The position numbers and the translations under genes were made by a program. Below, in pieces: positions 34,801 to 46,500 of a stretch of 64,000 bases of DNA. The DNA is from Phaseolus vulgaris (taxonomy: Eukaryota; Streptophyta; Magnoliopsida; Fabales; Fabaceae). The notes under the pieces are model-generated. The model searched no databases. It was not told the origin of the DNA and saw only the letters and a program-made list of their open reading frames with translations. The first letter of the stretch is position 1; each line of letters opens with the position of its first letter. The stretch spans positions 1-64,000 of the forward strand of contig NW_027174142.1 in NCBI RefSeq assembly GCF_000499845.2, written 5' to 3'.

Positions 34801-37800
34801 GTATAATAATAGTTTAAAAGTATCTTAACTATCGAAAACAAGTGTATTACTAAACTAAATGTTTGCAACTTGTTCTTTTCGCTATTAATTGATTGAAAAC
34901 ACTTACGATATCTTTGAAAACCAATTTCATGGGTTAAAATTGTGCTTCGATATGTTTAATATTTCTTTTACAATCATAGTCTATCAATTGATTGAAACAC
35001 TTTTGAATATATTTGAAAACCAATTTCATGTGTTAAAATTGTGTTTTCATATATTTTTTACAATCTAAGGTCTATTAATTGATTCAAACACTTATGATAC
35101 CTTTGAAAAACCATTTCATGTGTTCAAATTGTATTTTGATATGTTTAATACTTCTTTTACAATCTAAGGTCTATTAACCGATTGAAACACTTATGATAGA
35201 TATCTTTGAAAAACAATTTCATGTGTTAAAATTGTGTTTTGATATGTTTAATACTTCTTTCATTTACAATCCAAGTTCTTATAACCTTGGAAACTATAAG
35301 AAAGTGAATGTTCTGTGTAATAATAGTTTAAAAGTATCCTAACTTTCAAAAACAAGCGTATTACTTAACTAAATATTTGCAACTTGTTCTTTTCGCTATT
35401 AATTTGTTGAAAACATTTATGATATCTTTGAAAACCAATTTCATGTGTTAAAATTGTGTTTTGATATGTTTAATATATTTCTTTTACAATCTTAGTCTAT
35501 TAATTGATTTAAACACTTATGAATATCTTTGAAAAACAATTTCATGTGTTAAAATTGTGATTTCATATATTTTTTACAATCTAAGGTCTATTAATTGATT
35601 CAAACAATTATGATACCTTAGAAAAACCATTTCATGTGTTCAAATTTTATTTTCATATGTTTAATACTTCTTTCATTTACAATCCAAGGTTTTATAACCT
35701 AGGAAACTATAAGAAAGTGAATGTTGTGTATAATAATAGTTTACAAGTATCTTAACTATCGAAAACAAGCGTATTACTTAACAAAATGTTTGCAACTTTT
35801 TCATTTCACTATTAATTGATTGAAAGAACTTACGATATCTTTCAAGACCAATTTCATGTGTTAAAATTGTGGTTTGATATGTTTAATACTTCTTTTACAA
35901 TCTTAGTCTATTAATTGATTGAGACACTTATGAATATCTTTGAAAAACAATTTCATGTGTTAAAATTGTGTTTTCATATATTTTTTACAATCTAAGGTCT
36001 ATTACTTGATTCAAACACTTATGATACCTTTCAAAAACATTTCATGTGTTCAAATTGTATTTTGATATGTTTAATACTTCTTTTACAATCTAAGGTCTAT
36101 TAACTGATTGAAACACTTATGATAGATATCTTTGAAAAACAATTTCATGTGTTAAAATTGTGTTTTGATATGTTTAATACTTGTTTCATTTACAATCCAA
36201 GGTTTTATAACCTAGGAAAGTATAAGAAAGTGAATGTTCTGTATAATAATAGTTTAAAAGTATCTTAACAATCGAAAACAAACGTATTACTTAACTAAAT
36301 GTTTGCAACTTGTTCTTTTCGCTATTAATTGATTCAAGACACTTATGATATCTTTGAAAACCAATTTCATGTGTTAAAATTGTGCTTTAATATATTTAAT
36401 ATTTCTTTTACAATCATAGTCTATCAATTGATTGAAACACTTATGAATATCTTTGAAAAGCAATTTCATGTGTTAAATTTGTGTTTTTATATATTTTTTA
36501 CAATCAAAGGTCTATTAATTGATTGAAACACTTATGATACCTTTGAAAAACCATTTCATGTGTTCAAATTGTATTTTGATATGTTTAATACTTCTTTTAC
36601 AATCGAAGGTCTATTAACTAATTTGAAACACTTATGATAAATATCTTTGAAAAACAATTTCATGTGTTAAAATTGTGTTTTGATATATTTAATTCTTCTT
36701 TCATTTACAATCCAAGGTTTTATAACCTAGGAAACTATAAGAAAGTGAATGTTCAGTATAATAATAGTTTAACAGTATCTTAACTATCGAAAACAAGCGT
36801 GTTACTTAACTAAATGTTTGCAACTTGTTCATTTCACTATTAATTGATTGAAAGCACTTTAGATATCTTTGAAAACAAATTTTATGTGTTAAAATTGTGT
36901 TTTGATATGTTTAATATTTCTTTTACAATCTTAGTCTATTAATTGATTGAAACACTTATGATACTTTTGAAAAACCATTTCATGTGTTCAAATTGTATTT
37001 TGATATGTTTAATACTTCTTTTACAATCTAAGGTCTATTAACTAATTGAAACACTTATGATAAATATCTTTGAAAAACAATTTCATGTGTTAAAATTGTG
37101 TTTTGATATGTTTAATACTTCTTTCATTTACAATTCAAGGTATTATAACGTAGGAAATTATAAGAAAGTTAATGTTCTGTTTAATAATAGTTTAAAAGTA
37201 TCTTAACTATCGAAAACAAGCGTATTACTTAACTAAATGTTTGCAACTTGTTCTTTTCGCTATTAATTGATTGAAAACACTTAGGATATCTTTGAAAACC
37301 AATTTCATGTCTTAAAATTGTGCTTCGATATGTTTAATATTTCTTTTACAATCATAGTCTATCAATTGATTGAAACACTTTTGAATATATTTGAAAACCA
37401 ATTTCATGTGTTAAAATTGTGTTTTCATATATTTTTTACAATCTAAGGTCTATTAATTGATTCAAACACTTATGATAGCTTTGAAAAACCATTTCATGTG
37501 TTCAAATTGTATTTTGATATGTTTAATACTTCTTTTAGAATCTACGGTGTATTAACTGATTGAAACACTTATGATAGATATCTTTGAAAAACAATTCCAT
37601 GTGTTAAAATTGTGTTTTGATATGTTTAATATTTCTTTCATTTACAATTCAAAGTTTTATAACCTAGGAAACTATAAGAAAGTGAATGTTCTGTATAATA
37701 ATAGTTTAAAAGTATCTTAACTATCGAAAACAAGCGTATTACTTAACTAAATGTTTGCAACTTGTTCATTTCACTATTAATTGATTGAAAGCACTTACGA

Positions 37801-38859
37801 TATCTTTGAAAACCAATTTCATGTGTTAAAATTGTGTTTTGATATGTTTAATACTTCTTTTACAATCTTAGTCTATTAATTGATTGAAGCACTTATGAAT
37901 ATCTTTGAAAAACAATTTCATGTGTTAAAATTGTGTTTTCATATATTTTTTACAATCTAAGGTCTATTAATTGATTCAAACACTTATGATACCTTTGAAA
38001 AACCATTTCATGTGTTCAAATTGTATTTTGATATGTTTAATACTTCTTTTAGAATCTACGGTGTATTAACTGATTGAAACACTTATGATAGATATCTTTG
38101 AAAAACAATTCCATGTGTTAAAATTGTGTTTTGATATGTTTAATATTTCTTTCATTTACAATTCAAAGTTTTATAACCTAGGAAACTATAAGAAAGTGAA
38201 TGTTCTGTATAATAATAGTTTAAAAGTATCTTAACTATCGAAAACAAGCGTATTACTTAACTAAATGTTTGCAACTTGTTCATTTCACTATTAATTGATT
38301 GAAAGCACTTACGATATCTTTGAAAACCAATTTCATGTGTTAAAATTGTGTTTTGATATGTTTAATACTTCTTTTACAATCTTAGTCTATTAATTGATTG
38401 AAGCACTTATGAATATCTTTGAAAAACAATTTCATGTGTTAAAATTGTGTTTTCATATATTTTTTACAATCTAAGGTCTATTAATTGATTCAAACACTTA
38501 TGATACCTTTGAAAAACCATTTCATGTGTTCAAATTGTATTTTGATATGTTTAATACTTCTTTTAAAATATAAGGTCTATTAACTGATTGAAACACTTAT
38601 GATAGATATCTTTGAAAAACATTTTCATGTGTTAAAATTGTGTTTTGATATGTTTAATACTTCTTTCATTTACAATCCAAGGTTTTATAACCTAGGAAAC
38701 TATAAGAAAGTGAATGTTCTGTATAATAATAGTTTAAAAGTATCTTAACTATCGAAAACAAGCGTATTACTTAACTAAATGTTTGCAACTTGTTCATTTC
38801 ACTATTGATTGATTGAAAGCACTTACGATATCTTTGAAAACCAATTTCATGTGTTAAAA

Positions 38860-39178
38860 GCCTAGCCTTTGCATCTTGGTAGTAACCATTGCCGTAGTGA
38901 TGTCTTTCTCCTTGATGATGAGGTCTTTGTCCATGAAATTGTGGTGGATTCCTCCTTCTCCTATGCTCTTCTTCACGGCCAAAATCATTTGAAGAGGCTC
39001 TTGGAGAATGATGCCCATCATGGATAGAAGGAGATGGTCTAGCTTGTTGGACCTCCATCTTTTGCATTTTCTCTTCCAAGCGTCTAATAGTTCTTTGTGC
39101 TTCATGTAATTCACCAAGGATTGAAGCTTTGGAAGGAGAATTCTGCTTGTAGGATGCATCACTTGAAAATCCAGCCAT
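38860..39178 (-). pseudogene. gag: Gag N-terminal fragment of element F
   Basis: The fragment encodes 106 residues starting MAGFSSDASYKQN. A short coiled coil (about residues 20-45, ELHEAQRTIRRLEEKMQKME) is followed by an Arg/His/Gly-rich stretch (EEEHRRRRNPPQFHGQ) and ends at YYQDAKAR. In Reina/Tekay-type chromoviruses, as I recall, such a segment is followed by the Gag domain, which is missing. The frame runs on into satellite to 38771, but those residues are not retrotransposon sequence. The assignment to a particular chromovirus lineage is uncertain. Confidence 0.7.
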
Positions 39179-40398
39179 TTGAAATTAAAAACAGCAAACA
39201 CGCAAAAACAGCAAACAAGTTAAGAAACAAAAATTAGCAAAAACAGTGAGTGTGTGTCCAGCAATAATGCCAAAGTGAAAAGAGGCAGAAAAAGAGGTCA
39301 CTCTCAAAGAAATAATGTCCTTGCACCAATCTGATCTTGAGGCCTTGGAATCCGCAAATGAAAGATGTCAAAGCAAGCACACCAATCTCAAAGGCAACCA
39401 CCACAAAACCAATGAAACAATAAGTACAAACAAAAAAAGGTATAAGCAAAGAAATGTAATTGCAAAAGGAAAACAATATGTAAGACAAACTCAAAGAGTA
39501 AAGAATGAAAGACAATCAAGAAAATAAAGAACTCAATGAGAAAGTAGGCACACAAAAGAATACTTAAGGAAAAGCACTAGAGTAGATGAAGAAAACAAAA
39601 AAAAAAATTAGCTACTGGAATTTTTTTTTAATGCAAACTGTGCTTAATATTCACTGATTTAACTGGAATGATGTAGAGCGAACTGGATTATGAAATTTAA
39701 ACCACAGAAACTTCAAGATGTTAACTCAATAATGGCACTGGAATCAATTAAAAACAGTAAGCCAATTAATTGAGATAAATTTTTTAAAATCGTTGCCAGA
39801 TTACCGTATTCTTTTCGGCAGAATTGTACACTTTTTTTATTTTATTGTGTACTTTGAATTTTTGAATAATTCTTTTAAATACTCTTTTGTAACACTTTGA
39901 ATATCACAAATCCAGAATTTCAGAATTTTCCAGTGAGTAAATCAATTGTAATAAGGAAAAAACAGTAAGCACTTTTTTTCAGAAACAGAGGAATCCTAAT
40001 AGGAATGAAAAACAGATTTATGAACTAGCAAAGACATAATGGAAAATGATGTATTGGAACTTGTATAGGTCTAGAATACAAGTATGAACTCAATTCTAAA
40101 AAGAAAAATGCACAAAGGATCAAAATCAATTCAGAAAATTATATGACACTAAAGCAAGAAACAATCAAAAACAATAAAAGTACTACTAGAAGTAATGACA
40201 ATTATGGAGTAACATGACTAAGACAAAACTTGACATGATTCAAAAAGGAAAATACTCAAACATATGATAGGCAAAAGAATTAAAACAGCAAGTAAACTCA
40301 AAATAAGCCTAAAACAGAAACTTAAATTGCAAGAAATTAAAAGAGCTCTTGAAATAAAGTGCTACACAACTCAACAATTAAATAAGAACACACCTAAA
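39179..40398 (-). other. Leader of element F
   Basis: This is about 1.2 kb of A-rich (plus-strand) non-coding sequence between the primer site and gag. Frames on both strands (for example 39234-39515) have low-complexity composition and no recognisable domain. I see nothing else in it. Confidence 0.55.
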
Positions 40399-40410
40399 CT
40401 CATGATACCA
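40399..40410 (-). other. Primer binding site of element F
   Basis: The minus strand reads TGGTATCATGAG two bases after the LTR. TGGTATCA is the usual start of primer sites complementary to initiator tRNA-Met in plant LTR elements. The match breaks after eight bases, so pairing would be weak or the primer differs. Confidence 0.6.
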
Positions 40411-40412
40411 CA

Positions 40413-41454
40413 TGATGTGATTCCACTAGCACAATTAGAATGATTCTTGACATTCTTAGGAATCATCTTGAGTTGGTTAAGAGCTAGGCACTTTATCATA
40501 GAAATGGATCAAGGTTCTATGAACAAGAACTCACCAAAACTAGTGCCAAAACACAAACTCATATAGAAGATCCAATTATTGTCAAATTGAACCGAACAAA
40601 AAGGCACAAAAGCTAAGCAAACTGAAACTGAATGCTGGAAATTAAATTGAACCGAACAAAAAGCTGGAAAATGAAGAAGAAAGATGAAGAACAGCAAAGC
40701 ATAATGAAAGAACCGAAGCAACACAAAAATAAGCTGAAACTGCCGAACCAAAATCAACAAGGAAACAAGCTAAGACAAGGAAATAACAAAAGAAGAAAGG
40801 AAGGAGAAGAGAGTGCTCATGAAGATGGAAGAATGGTTGGATGATCACGCCACTAGAAGGATGGTTGCTCCTAGATGAGTGTGCTGCCGCCACTTGAGGA
40901 CACCATGGATCCTTCAAGATGAGACTAGAGAAGAAGGCTCAAAAGCTCTCCAATGATCACTCAAAATTTGAGTATAGTTTCTTTTCTCTAAAATTCAAAT
41001 CTGAAATTTACAAAGAGAGCACCTCTATTTATAGCCTAAGGTGCTGAAATGTAAGCTACACAAATTCAAAAACTCCCTCCTAAAAAGCTTCTAGAATTGG
41101 CTCCTAAAACAATGCATGAGGAAGGTGTGACCTCTTCCTTCACTTTGGCACCTCCTTTTCTACTCCTACACCTATCTACTAACACACACCCCCTAAGACT
41201 CCTAACTAAAGACTACAAGATGCTTTAACAATAGAGGTTTCTAATGTTTCCCTTTAAGCACATTCAAACAAAATTCTTTATTATTTAAAACTTGGCCTTG
41301 CCCTTCATAGGATGGACTTGGGCTTTGGGCTTGGGCCTCTCTTTATTTTATGTCTTCTTTTAATTTTGAGAAGACTAGAAGGAAGAACTTCAAGTGTGAT
41401 GGTGAATTGCCTCTTCCTTCATTAATAAAAACCTCCTTTACTTGACTCTCATCA
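40413..41454 (-). mobile_element. LTR of element F (1,042 bp)
   Basis: Read on the minus strand it starts TGATGAGAGTCAAG and ends AATCACATCA. The last three quarters align well with solo LTR E, including a TATA box, while the first part (U3) differs. Minus-strand frames here (40509-40917) have no gene-like features. Confidence 0.85.
41025..41034 (-). promoter_or_regulatory. TATA box of element F LTR
   Basis: The minus strand reads CTATAAATAG followed by AGGTGCTCTC. The same block is at 56196-56205 in LTR E, which supports it as the core promoter of this family. Confidence 0.7.
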
Positions 41455-42508
41455 ATTGTGTTTTGATATGTTTAATATTTCTTGTACAATCTTAGTCTAT
41501 TAATTGATTGAAACTCTTATGAATATCTTCGAAAAACAACTTCATGTATTAAAATTGTGTTTTCATATATTTTTTACAATCTAACGTCTATTAATTGATT
41601 CAAACACTTATGATACCTTTGAAAAACCATTTCATGTGTTCAAATTGTATTTTGATATGTTTAATACTTCTTTTACAATCTAAGGTGTATTAACTGATTC
41701 AAAAACTTATGATAGATATCTTTGAAAAACAATTTCATGTGTTAAAATTGTGTTTTAATATGTTTAATACTTCTTTCATTCACAATCCAAAGTTTTATAA
41801 CCTAGGAAACTATAAGAAAGTGAATGTTCTGTATAATAATAGTTTAAAAGTATCTTAACTATCGAAAACAAGCGTATTACTTAACTAAATGTTTGCAACT
41901 TGTTCTTTTCGCTATTAATTGATTGAAAACACTTTTGATATCTTTGAAAACCAAATTCATGTGTTAAAATTGTGTTTTGATATGTTTAATATTTCTTTTA
42001 CAATCTTAGTCTATTAATTGATTGAAACAGTTATGAATATCTTCGAAAAACAATTTCATGTGTTAAAATTGTGTTTTCATATATTTTTTACAATCTAAGG
42101 TCTATTAATTGATTCAAACACTTATAATACCTTTGAAAAACCATTTCATGTGTTCAAATTGTATTTTGATATGTTTAATACTTCTTTTACAATCTAAGGT
42201 CTATTAACTGATCCAAACACTTATGATAGGTATCTTTGAAAAACAATTTCATGTGTTAAAATAGTGTTTTGATATGTTTAATACTTCTTTCATTTACAAT
42301 CCAAGGTTTTATAACCTAGGAAACTATAAGAAAGTGAATGTTCTGCATAATAATAGTTTAAAAGTATCTTAACTATCGAAAACAAGCGTATTACTTAACT
42401 AAATGTTTGCAACTTGTTCATTTCACTATTAATTGATTGAAAAAACTTACGATATCTTTGAAAACCAATTTCCTGTGTTAAAATTGTGCTTTGATATGTT
42501 TAATATTT
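41455..42508 (+). repeat. Satellite block 4
   Basis: These are two 513-bp satellite monomers. The first shares unusual variants (cttgtacaatc, gaaactcttatgaatatc, acttcatgtatt) with monomers near 58.7-59.4 kb. The block ends at the target duplication tattt of element C. Confidence 0.96.
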
Positions 42509-43302
42509 TGTACCGCCCTGGTGGTCGGGTATGATGACGTGGCACCCTGCTACAGTGTAGGCGTGTTGACAAGGCGCCAGGTTGGCAGTTAGGAAGGAAG
42601 TCGGGAGGCACGTGTAGTCGCCGATTGTTAAGTTGGCGTGTTCCGACTTCCAGTTTACCAGAATAGGCGATCGCCAGGTTGAGGATAGAGTCGCCAGATG
42701 CAGATTCAGGCGACCAAGCAGTCGGAGATTGCCAGAACAAGCACATCGCCGAAGATGAAGGAGAAGCAGATTATGAAGGCGGCCGGCGAGACCACAGGGA
42801 AGGTGTATGAAGGCCCTAACTCGCCAGTTTCAGTAGAGATCGCACTCCTAAGTTAGCTATGCACTGGGCAGTACCATGCATAGGTAACTTAGCCAAAATG
42901 AGAGTAGAAGTAGCGCCAAGTCAGTAAGCCTCCGGATGATGGCGCGTGTACAGTTGGATACGAGCCACGTGTCCAAATCTGTAACTGCCAGGAGAGAGAA
43001 AATCACCAGGTATATAAGAGCTCTTAACCAACTTTCTGAGGTACGCACGTTCAGTTCATACACTTTACGCTTGCGAGTGACAGAGCTGTTGAGAGAGAGA
43101 GTTTTTGCACGGTTCTAGTTCTTAGTATTTGGTGATACCGTCACTGACTTGAGCGTCGGAGTGCGATCGGCCGCAGCGGCGCCGTGTCGTTTCTTTGCAG
43201 GTTCTTGAAGTAAATCCAGAGGAGGAACGAAGGTGATAAGCGGTGCGCACGTCGATCCTTTGACGAGGCACTCTCCAGCGCTCCGGTCAACAGGCAGGAT
43301 CA
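42509..43302 (+). mobile_element. 5' LTR of element C (794 bp)
   Basis: It starts TGTACCGCCCTGGTGGTCGG and ends GGCAGGATCA. The TATA box is at 43011-43018. It is about 100 bp shorter than the LTRs of B, mainly because it lacks a block after the gaagatgaag motif. Confidence 0.95.
43011..43018 (+). promoter_or_regulatory. TATA box of element C 5' LTR
   Basis: The sequence CCAGGTATATAAGAG is in the same position as in the other Tat LTRs of this window. Confidence 0.75.
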
Positions 43303-43304
43303 TC

Positions 43305-43322
43305 AGGCGCCCACCGTGGGGC
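43305..43322 (+). other. Primer binding site of element C, tRNA-Lys type
   Basis: AGGCGCCCACCGTGGGGC lies two bases after the LTR. It matches the tRNA-Lys complement except for its first base. The leader runs on to 43553 and is non-coding. The longer frame that opens at 43233 starts inside the LTR and is not used. Confidence 0.78.
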
Positions 43323-43553
43323 CGTGTAAAACGTGCTCCCATCCACAGCGTGAGTTCGTGTAAGTTTTCGAGGTTTTCTGCGCGGTTGTGTGCTGGTGCA
43401 ACCGTCGTTTGCAGCTTCTTTGAGTTTCGCTCGGTGAGTTTGTGTTTTGTACCGATTGTTTGGCTTTCAATCGGTGGAGTGAGGTCTTTGGCTGCCTACG
43501 CGCAATCTGTTTGGTGGAGGTTCGAGTTCTTTTGTGGTTTCCTGCGAAGGTTA

Positions 43554-46500
43554 ATGAGAAAGATGAGAAGCAATCGTTCCAGTCCCGTTGCTCCCGTCGC
43601 TGCTGAAGGCGACGCCGCCATGACCATGGCGCAAATGGCAGAGATGATGCGCTCGTTGCAGGCGACTGTGGAAGCCTCGCGCGTGGAGCAGGCAAGGATA
43701 CATGAGGACCAGGTCGCCTCTCGCGCCAGGAACGAGGAGCTCAGCAAGGTAGCTGAGGAGCTGCGTCGAGCTCTTCAGGAGCAGCAGGGACGTTCTTCTG
43801 CTGAAGAGGTGGCACCGTCGACGCCACCTCGTGTGTTCCCAATGCCTTTTGTTCAGGCCATTACCGACACGCCAATTCCCACGAGCGTGGTTCCGGTTAA
43901 AGCTGTTTTTACCGGCGTGGAGGATCCGGAGGCTCATCTGACCACGTTCCACACGCAGATGATGCTGTCGGGAGGGTCAGACGCCGTCTACTGCAAGATG
44001 TTTGTGAGTACGCTCCAAGGAACGGCGATGGAGTGGTTTGTGAGCCTGCCTAATGGCCACATAACCAATTTTCAGCAATTCTCGAAAATCTTTATCGAGC
44101 AGTACATTGTGAACAAGGCACCACCCAGGGTGTCCTATGACCTGTTTGATATAAGGCAGTACCATGGGGAGTCCCTCAGAGACTACCTCAATCGCTTCGG
44201 AGCGCAGATGGTCAGATCGCCGGCCAAGGATGAAGAAATGATGGTCTATGCCTTCAAGAAGGGCGTGCAGCCAGGGCCATTCTGCGAGGCCTTGATCAGG
44301 GATCATCCAGCGACGTTTGCTGAAGTCAGGCGACTTGCGGTGGCCCACATCGCCGACGAGAGTGAAGTCGCCGAGAAGAGAGGCAGCGTGGCTCCCGCCA
44401 GGCCGCGCACCCAGACCAGGATCCAGCCACAGAGGGTGCTGGAAACGGCGGCGGCGGCCAGAAAAGACCAAAGGACTCGCTATCCTTACGATAGGAGAAA
44501 TAAGGGAAGAAGCCAAGCGCGCCAACCACCAGCACGCCAACAACCAGCACGCCGAGAGTACAATCGCCCGCCTAAGCACAAATTCGTCATGGGACTAGCG
44601 GACCTGATCGCTATCCCTAACATATCTGCTAGATTGAAGGCGCCCGAGAAGGTGGGCGACAAGGTGCTGGGGTCAAAACCGGACGCCTGGTGCGAGTTCC
44701 ACCAGTGCTTTGGCCACAACCTGGACTCGTGTTTGTCTTTAGGATACCAGCTCGACGATCTGGTTAAGAGCGGGTTCCTAAATGACTATCTGCTGGACAG
44801 AAGGACCGGAGGAGCGTCGAGTTCCCAGCCAGCAGGTGGAGAAGCCCAGCAACACGAGATGCCTATCCATGGGGAGATCCACACCATTGCAGGGGGTTTC
44901 TCAAGTGGTGGATGCACCGCATCGCAGAGGAAAAAGTACGCGCGATCGGTAATGGCAGTGGACATGTTTGAAGATCACTCGCCGGAAGTGGACATTACAT
45001 TCACCAGGCAGGATCTTCGGGACGTTGTGCCTCATGACAACGATCCCATTGTTATTTCGTTGATCACGGCGGGAAGGAAGGTCCACAGAGTTTTGGTGGA
45101 CCAAGGAAGCTCGGCAGACGTGATGTTCTGGTCGACTTTCACGCAGCTGGAATTGCCCCTTGACCAGCTAAGGCCCTATGGAGGATGCTTGTATGGGTTC
45201 GCTGGCGACCAGGTGGAGGTCAGGGGGTACATTGAGCTGAAAACCACGTTTACAGATGAGGCTGGGTCGAGGACGGAGAAAATCAAGTACCTCATCGTAA
45301 ATGCCCCTCAGCGTATAACATCCTGTTGGGAAGGCCCCCTCTTAACAGGATAGGTGCCATTCCGTCGACACGACACATGAAGGTGAAGTTGCCATCGATG
45401 GAAGGGGTGGTGATCACGATAAAGTCTGATCAGAAAGAAGCGAAAAGGTGCTATGAGAATAGCCTGAAGAATAAAAGATCAGTGAGCTATGTTACAACCA
45501 CCCCACCTCCCGGTGTGAAGCCCAGACCGCCGGTAACGGAGGAGGCCGCTGGAAGGGACGTAGAGATGATAGACGCAGAGCTGGGGGAGAGGAATGCTGG
45601 CCTGGAGGAGGAAGAGGCGCGGAATCGCCCCGAGGAAGCGAGAGAACTGGGAATCGCCAAGGCGGTGATCGCCAGAGAATCCAGGCCCAAACCTGTCGAG
45701 CAGTGGCTCGAAAAGGAGATCGGAGGGAAAATCTTCAAGCTGGGAAGATCTCTGGAAGTCGATCTCCAAGACCAGATCGCCAAGGTGATTGAGCGGCATC
45801 TGGACGCGTTTGCATGGTCCGCCTCGGACATGCCCGGGATTGATCCCGACTTTCTGTGCCATCATCTGGCAATGGACAACATGGTGAGACCAGTGCGACA
45901 AAGGAGAAGGAAATTCAACGAGGAAAGGAGGCAGGCGATCAGGGACGAAACCCAGAAACTCCTCGCCGCAGGCCACATCAGGGAAGTCCAGTACCCTGAA
46001 TGGTTGGCGAATGTCGTACTGGTGAAGAAGAGCAACGGGAAATGGCGCATGTGCGTCGATTTCACTGATCTGAATAAAGCTTGCCCAAAGGATTCATATC
46101 CTTTACCAAGCATTGATGCCCTGGTTGATAGTGCTGCAGGGTGCAAGCTGCTGAGTTTCCTGGACGCCTTCTCGGGCTATAATCAGATCAAGATGCATCC
46201 CATGGATGAAGAAAAAACAGCCTTCATGACGGAGAGGTCGTGCTACTGCTATAAGGTGATGCCCTTTGGGCTGAAGAACGCGGGGGCCACGTACCAGAGG
46301 TTGATGGATCGAGTACTTGCACCAATGCTGGGAAGGAACGTGCAAGCTTACGTCGATGACATGGTCGTGACCTCGCAGGAGAAAAACAAGCACGTTGCAG
46401 ACTTGGAAGAATTGTTCACGACGATCGCCAAGTTCAAGTTGAAGCTCAACCCGGAGAAATGCATTTTCGGCGTGGAGGCTGGAAAATTTTTGGGTTTTCT

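Larger units (their letters stand above)
20444..38859 (+). repeat. Satellite block 3, about 36 monomers
   Basis: This is the largest uninterrupted array of the 513-bp satellite. It holds regular monomers, a 222-bp short monomer (landmarks at 20519 and 20741), a 928-bp higher-order duplication (about 26.25-28.1 kb), a duplicated segment at an offset of 7,202 bp (about 28.9-30.3 kb against 36.1-37.5 kb) and two small inversions. A landmark variant, ccaaggtcttataaccttgg, occurs only between about 25.9 and 35.3 kb. Small open frames such as 29127-29324 and 36329-36526 are satellite sequence and not genes. Confidence 0.96.
38860..41454 (-). mobile_element. Element F: truncated Ty3/gypsy element, probably a chromovirus
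   Basis: Read on the minus strand the order is LTR (41454-40413), primer site, a long leader and the beginning of gag, ending abruptly at 38860. The rest of gag, pol and the 3' LTR are absent. Satellite resumes on both sides at the same monomer position, and no target duplication is seen. The LTR is related to solo LTR E. Confidence 0.85.

Noticed and set aside
20444..38859. CRISPR-like or direct-repeat array
   Set aside because: Repeats are contiguous 513-bp satellite monomers with internal subrepeats, in a plant setting, without unique spacers of constant length.
40632..40917. Overlapping Lys/Gln-rich and Ser/Phe-rich frames in the LTR of element F
   Set aside because: Low-complexity frames inside a non-coding LTR; not conserved in related LTR E, where the corresponding frame is short.
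43233..43553. Extended N-terminus of element C gag-pol
   Set aside because: It begins inside the LTR and covers the primer site. A and B support the start at the MRKMRSN-type methionine.
45300..45353. Programmed frameshift between protease and RT in element C
   Set aside because: Element B reads straight through the same place, so a one-base loss in C is the simpler explanation.
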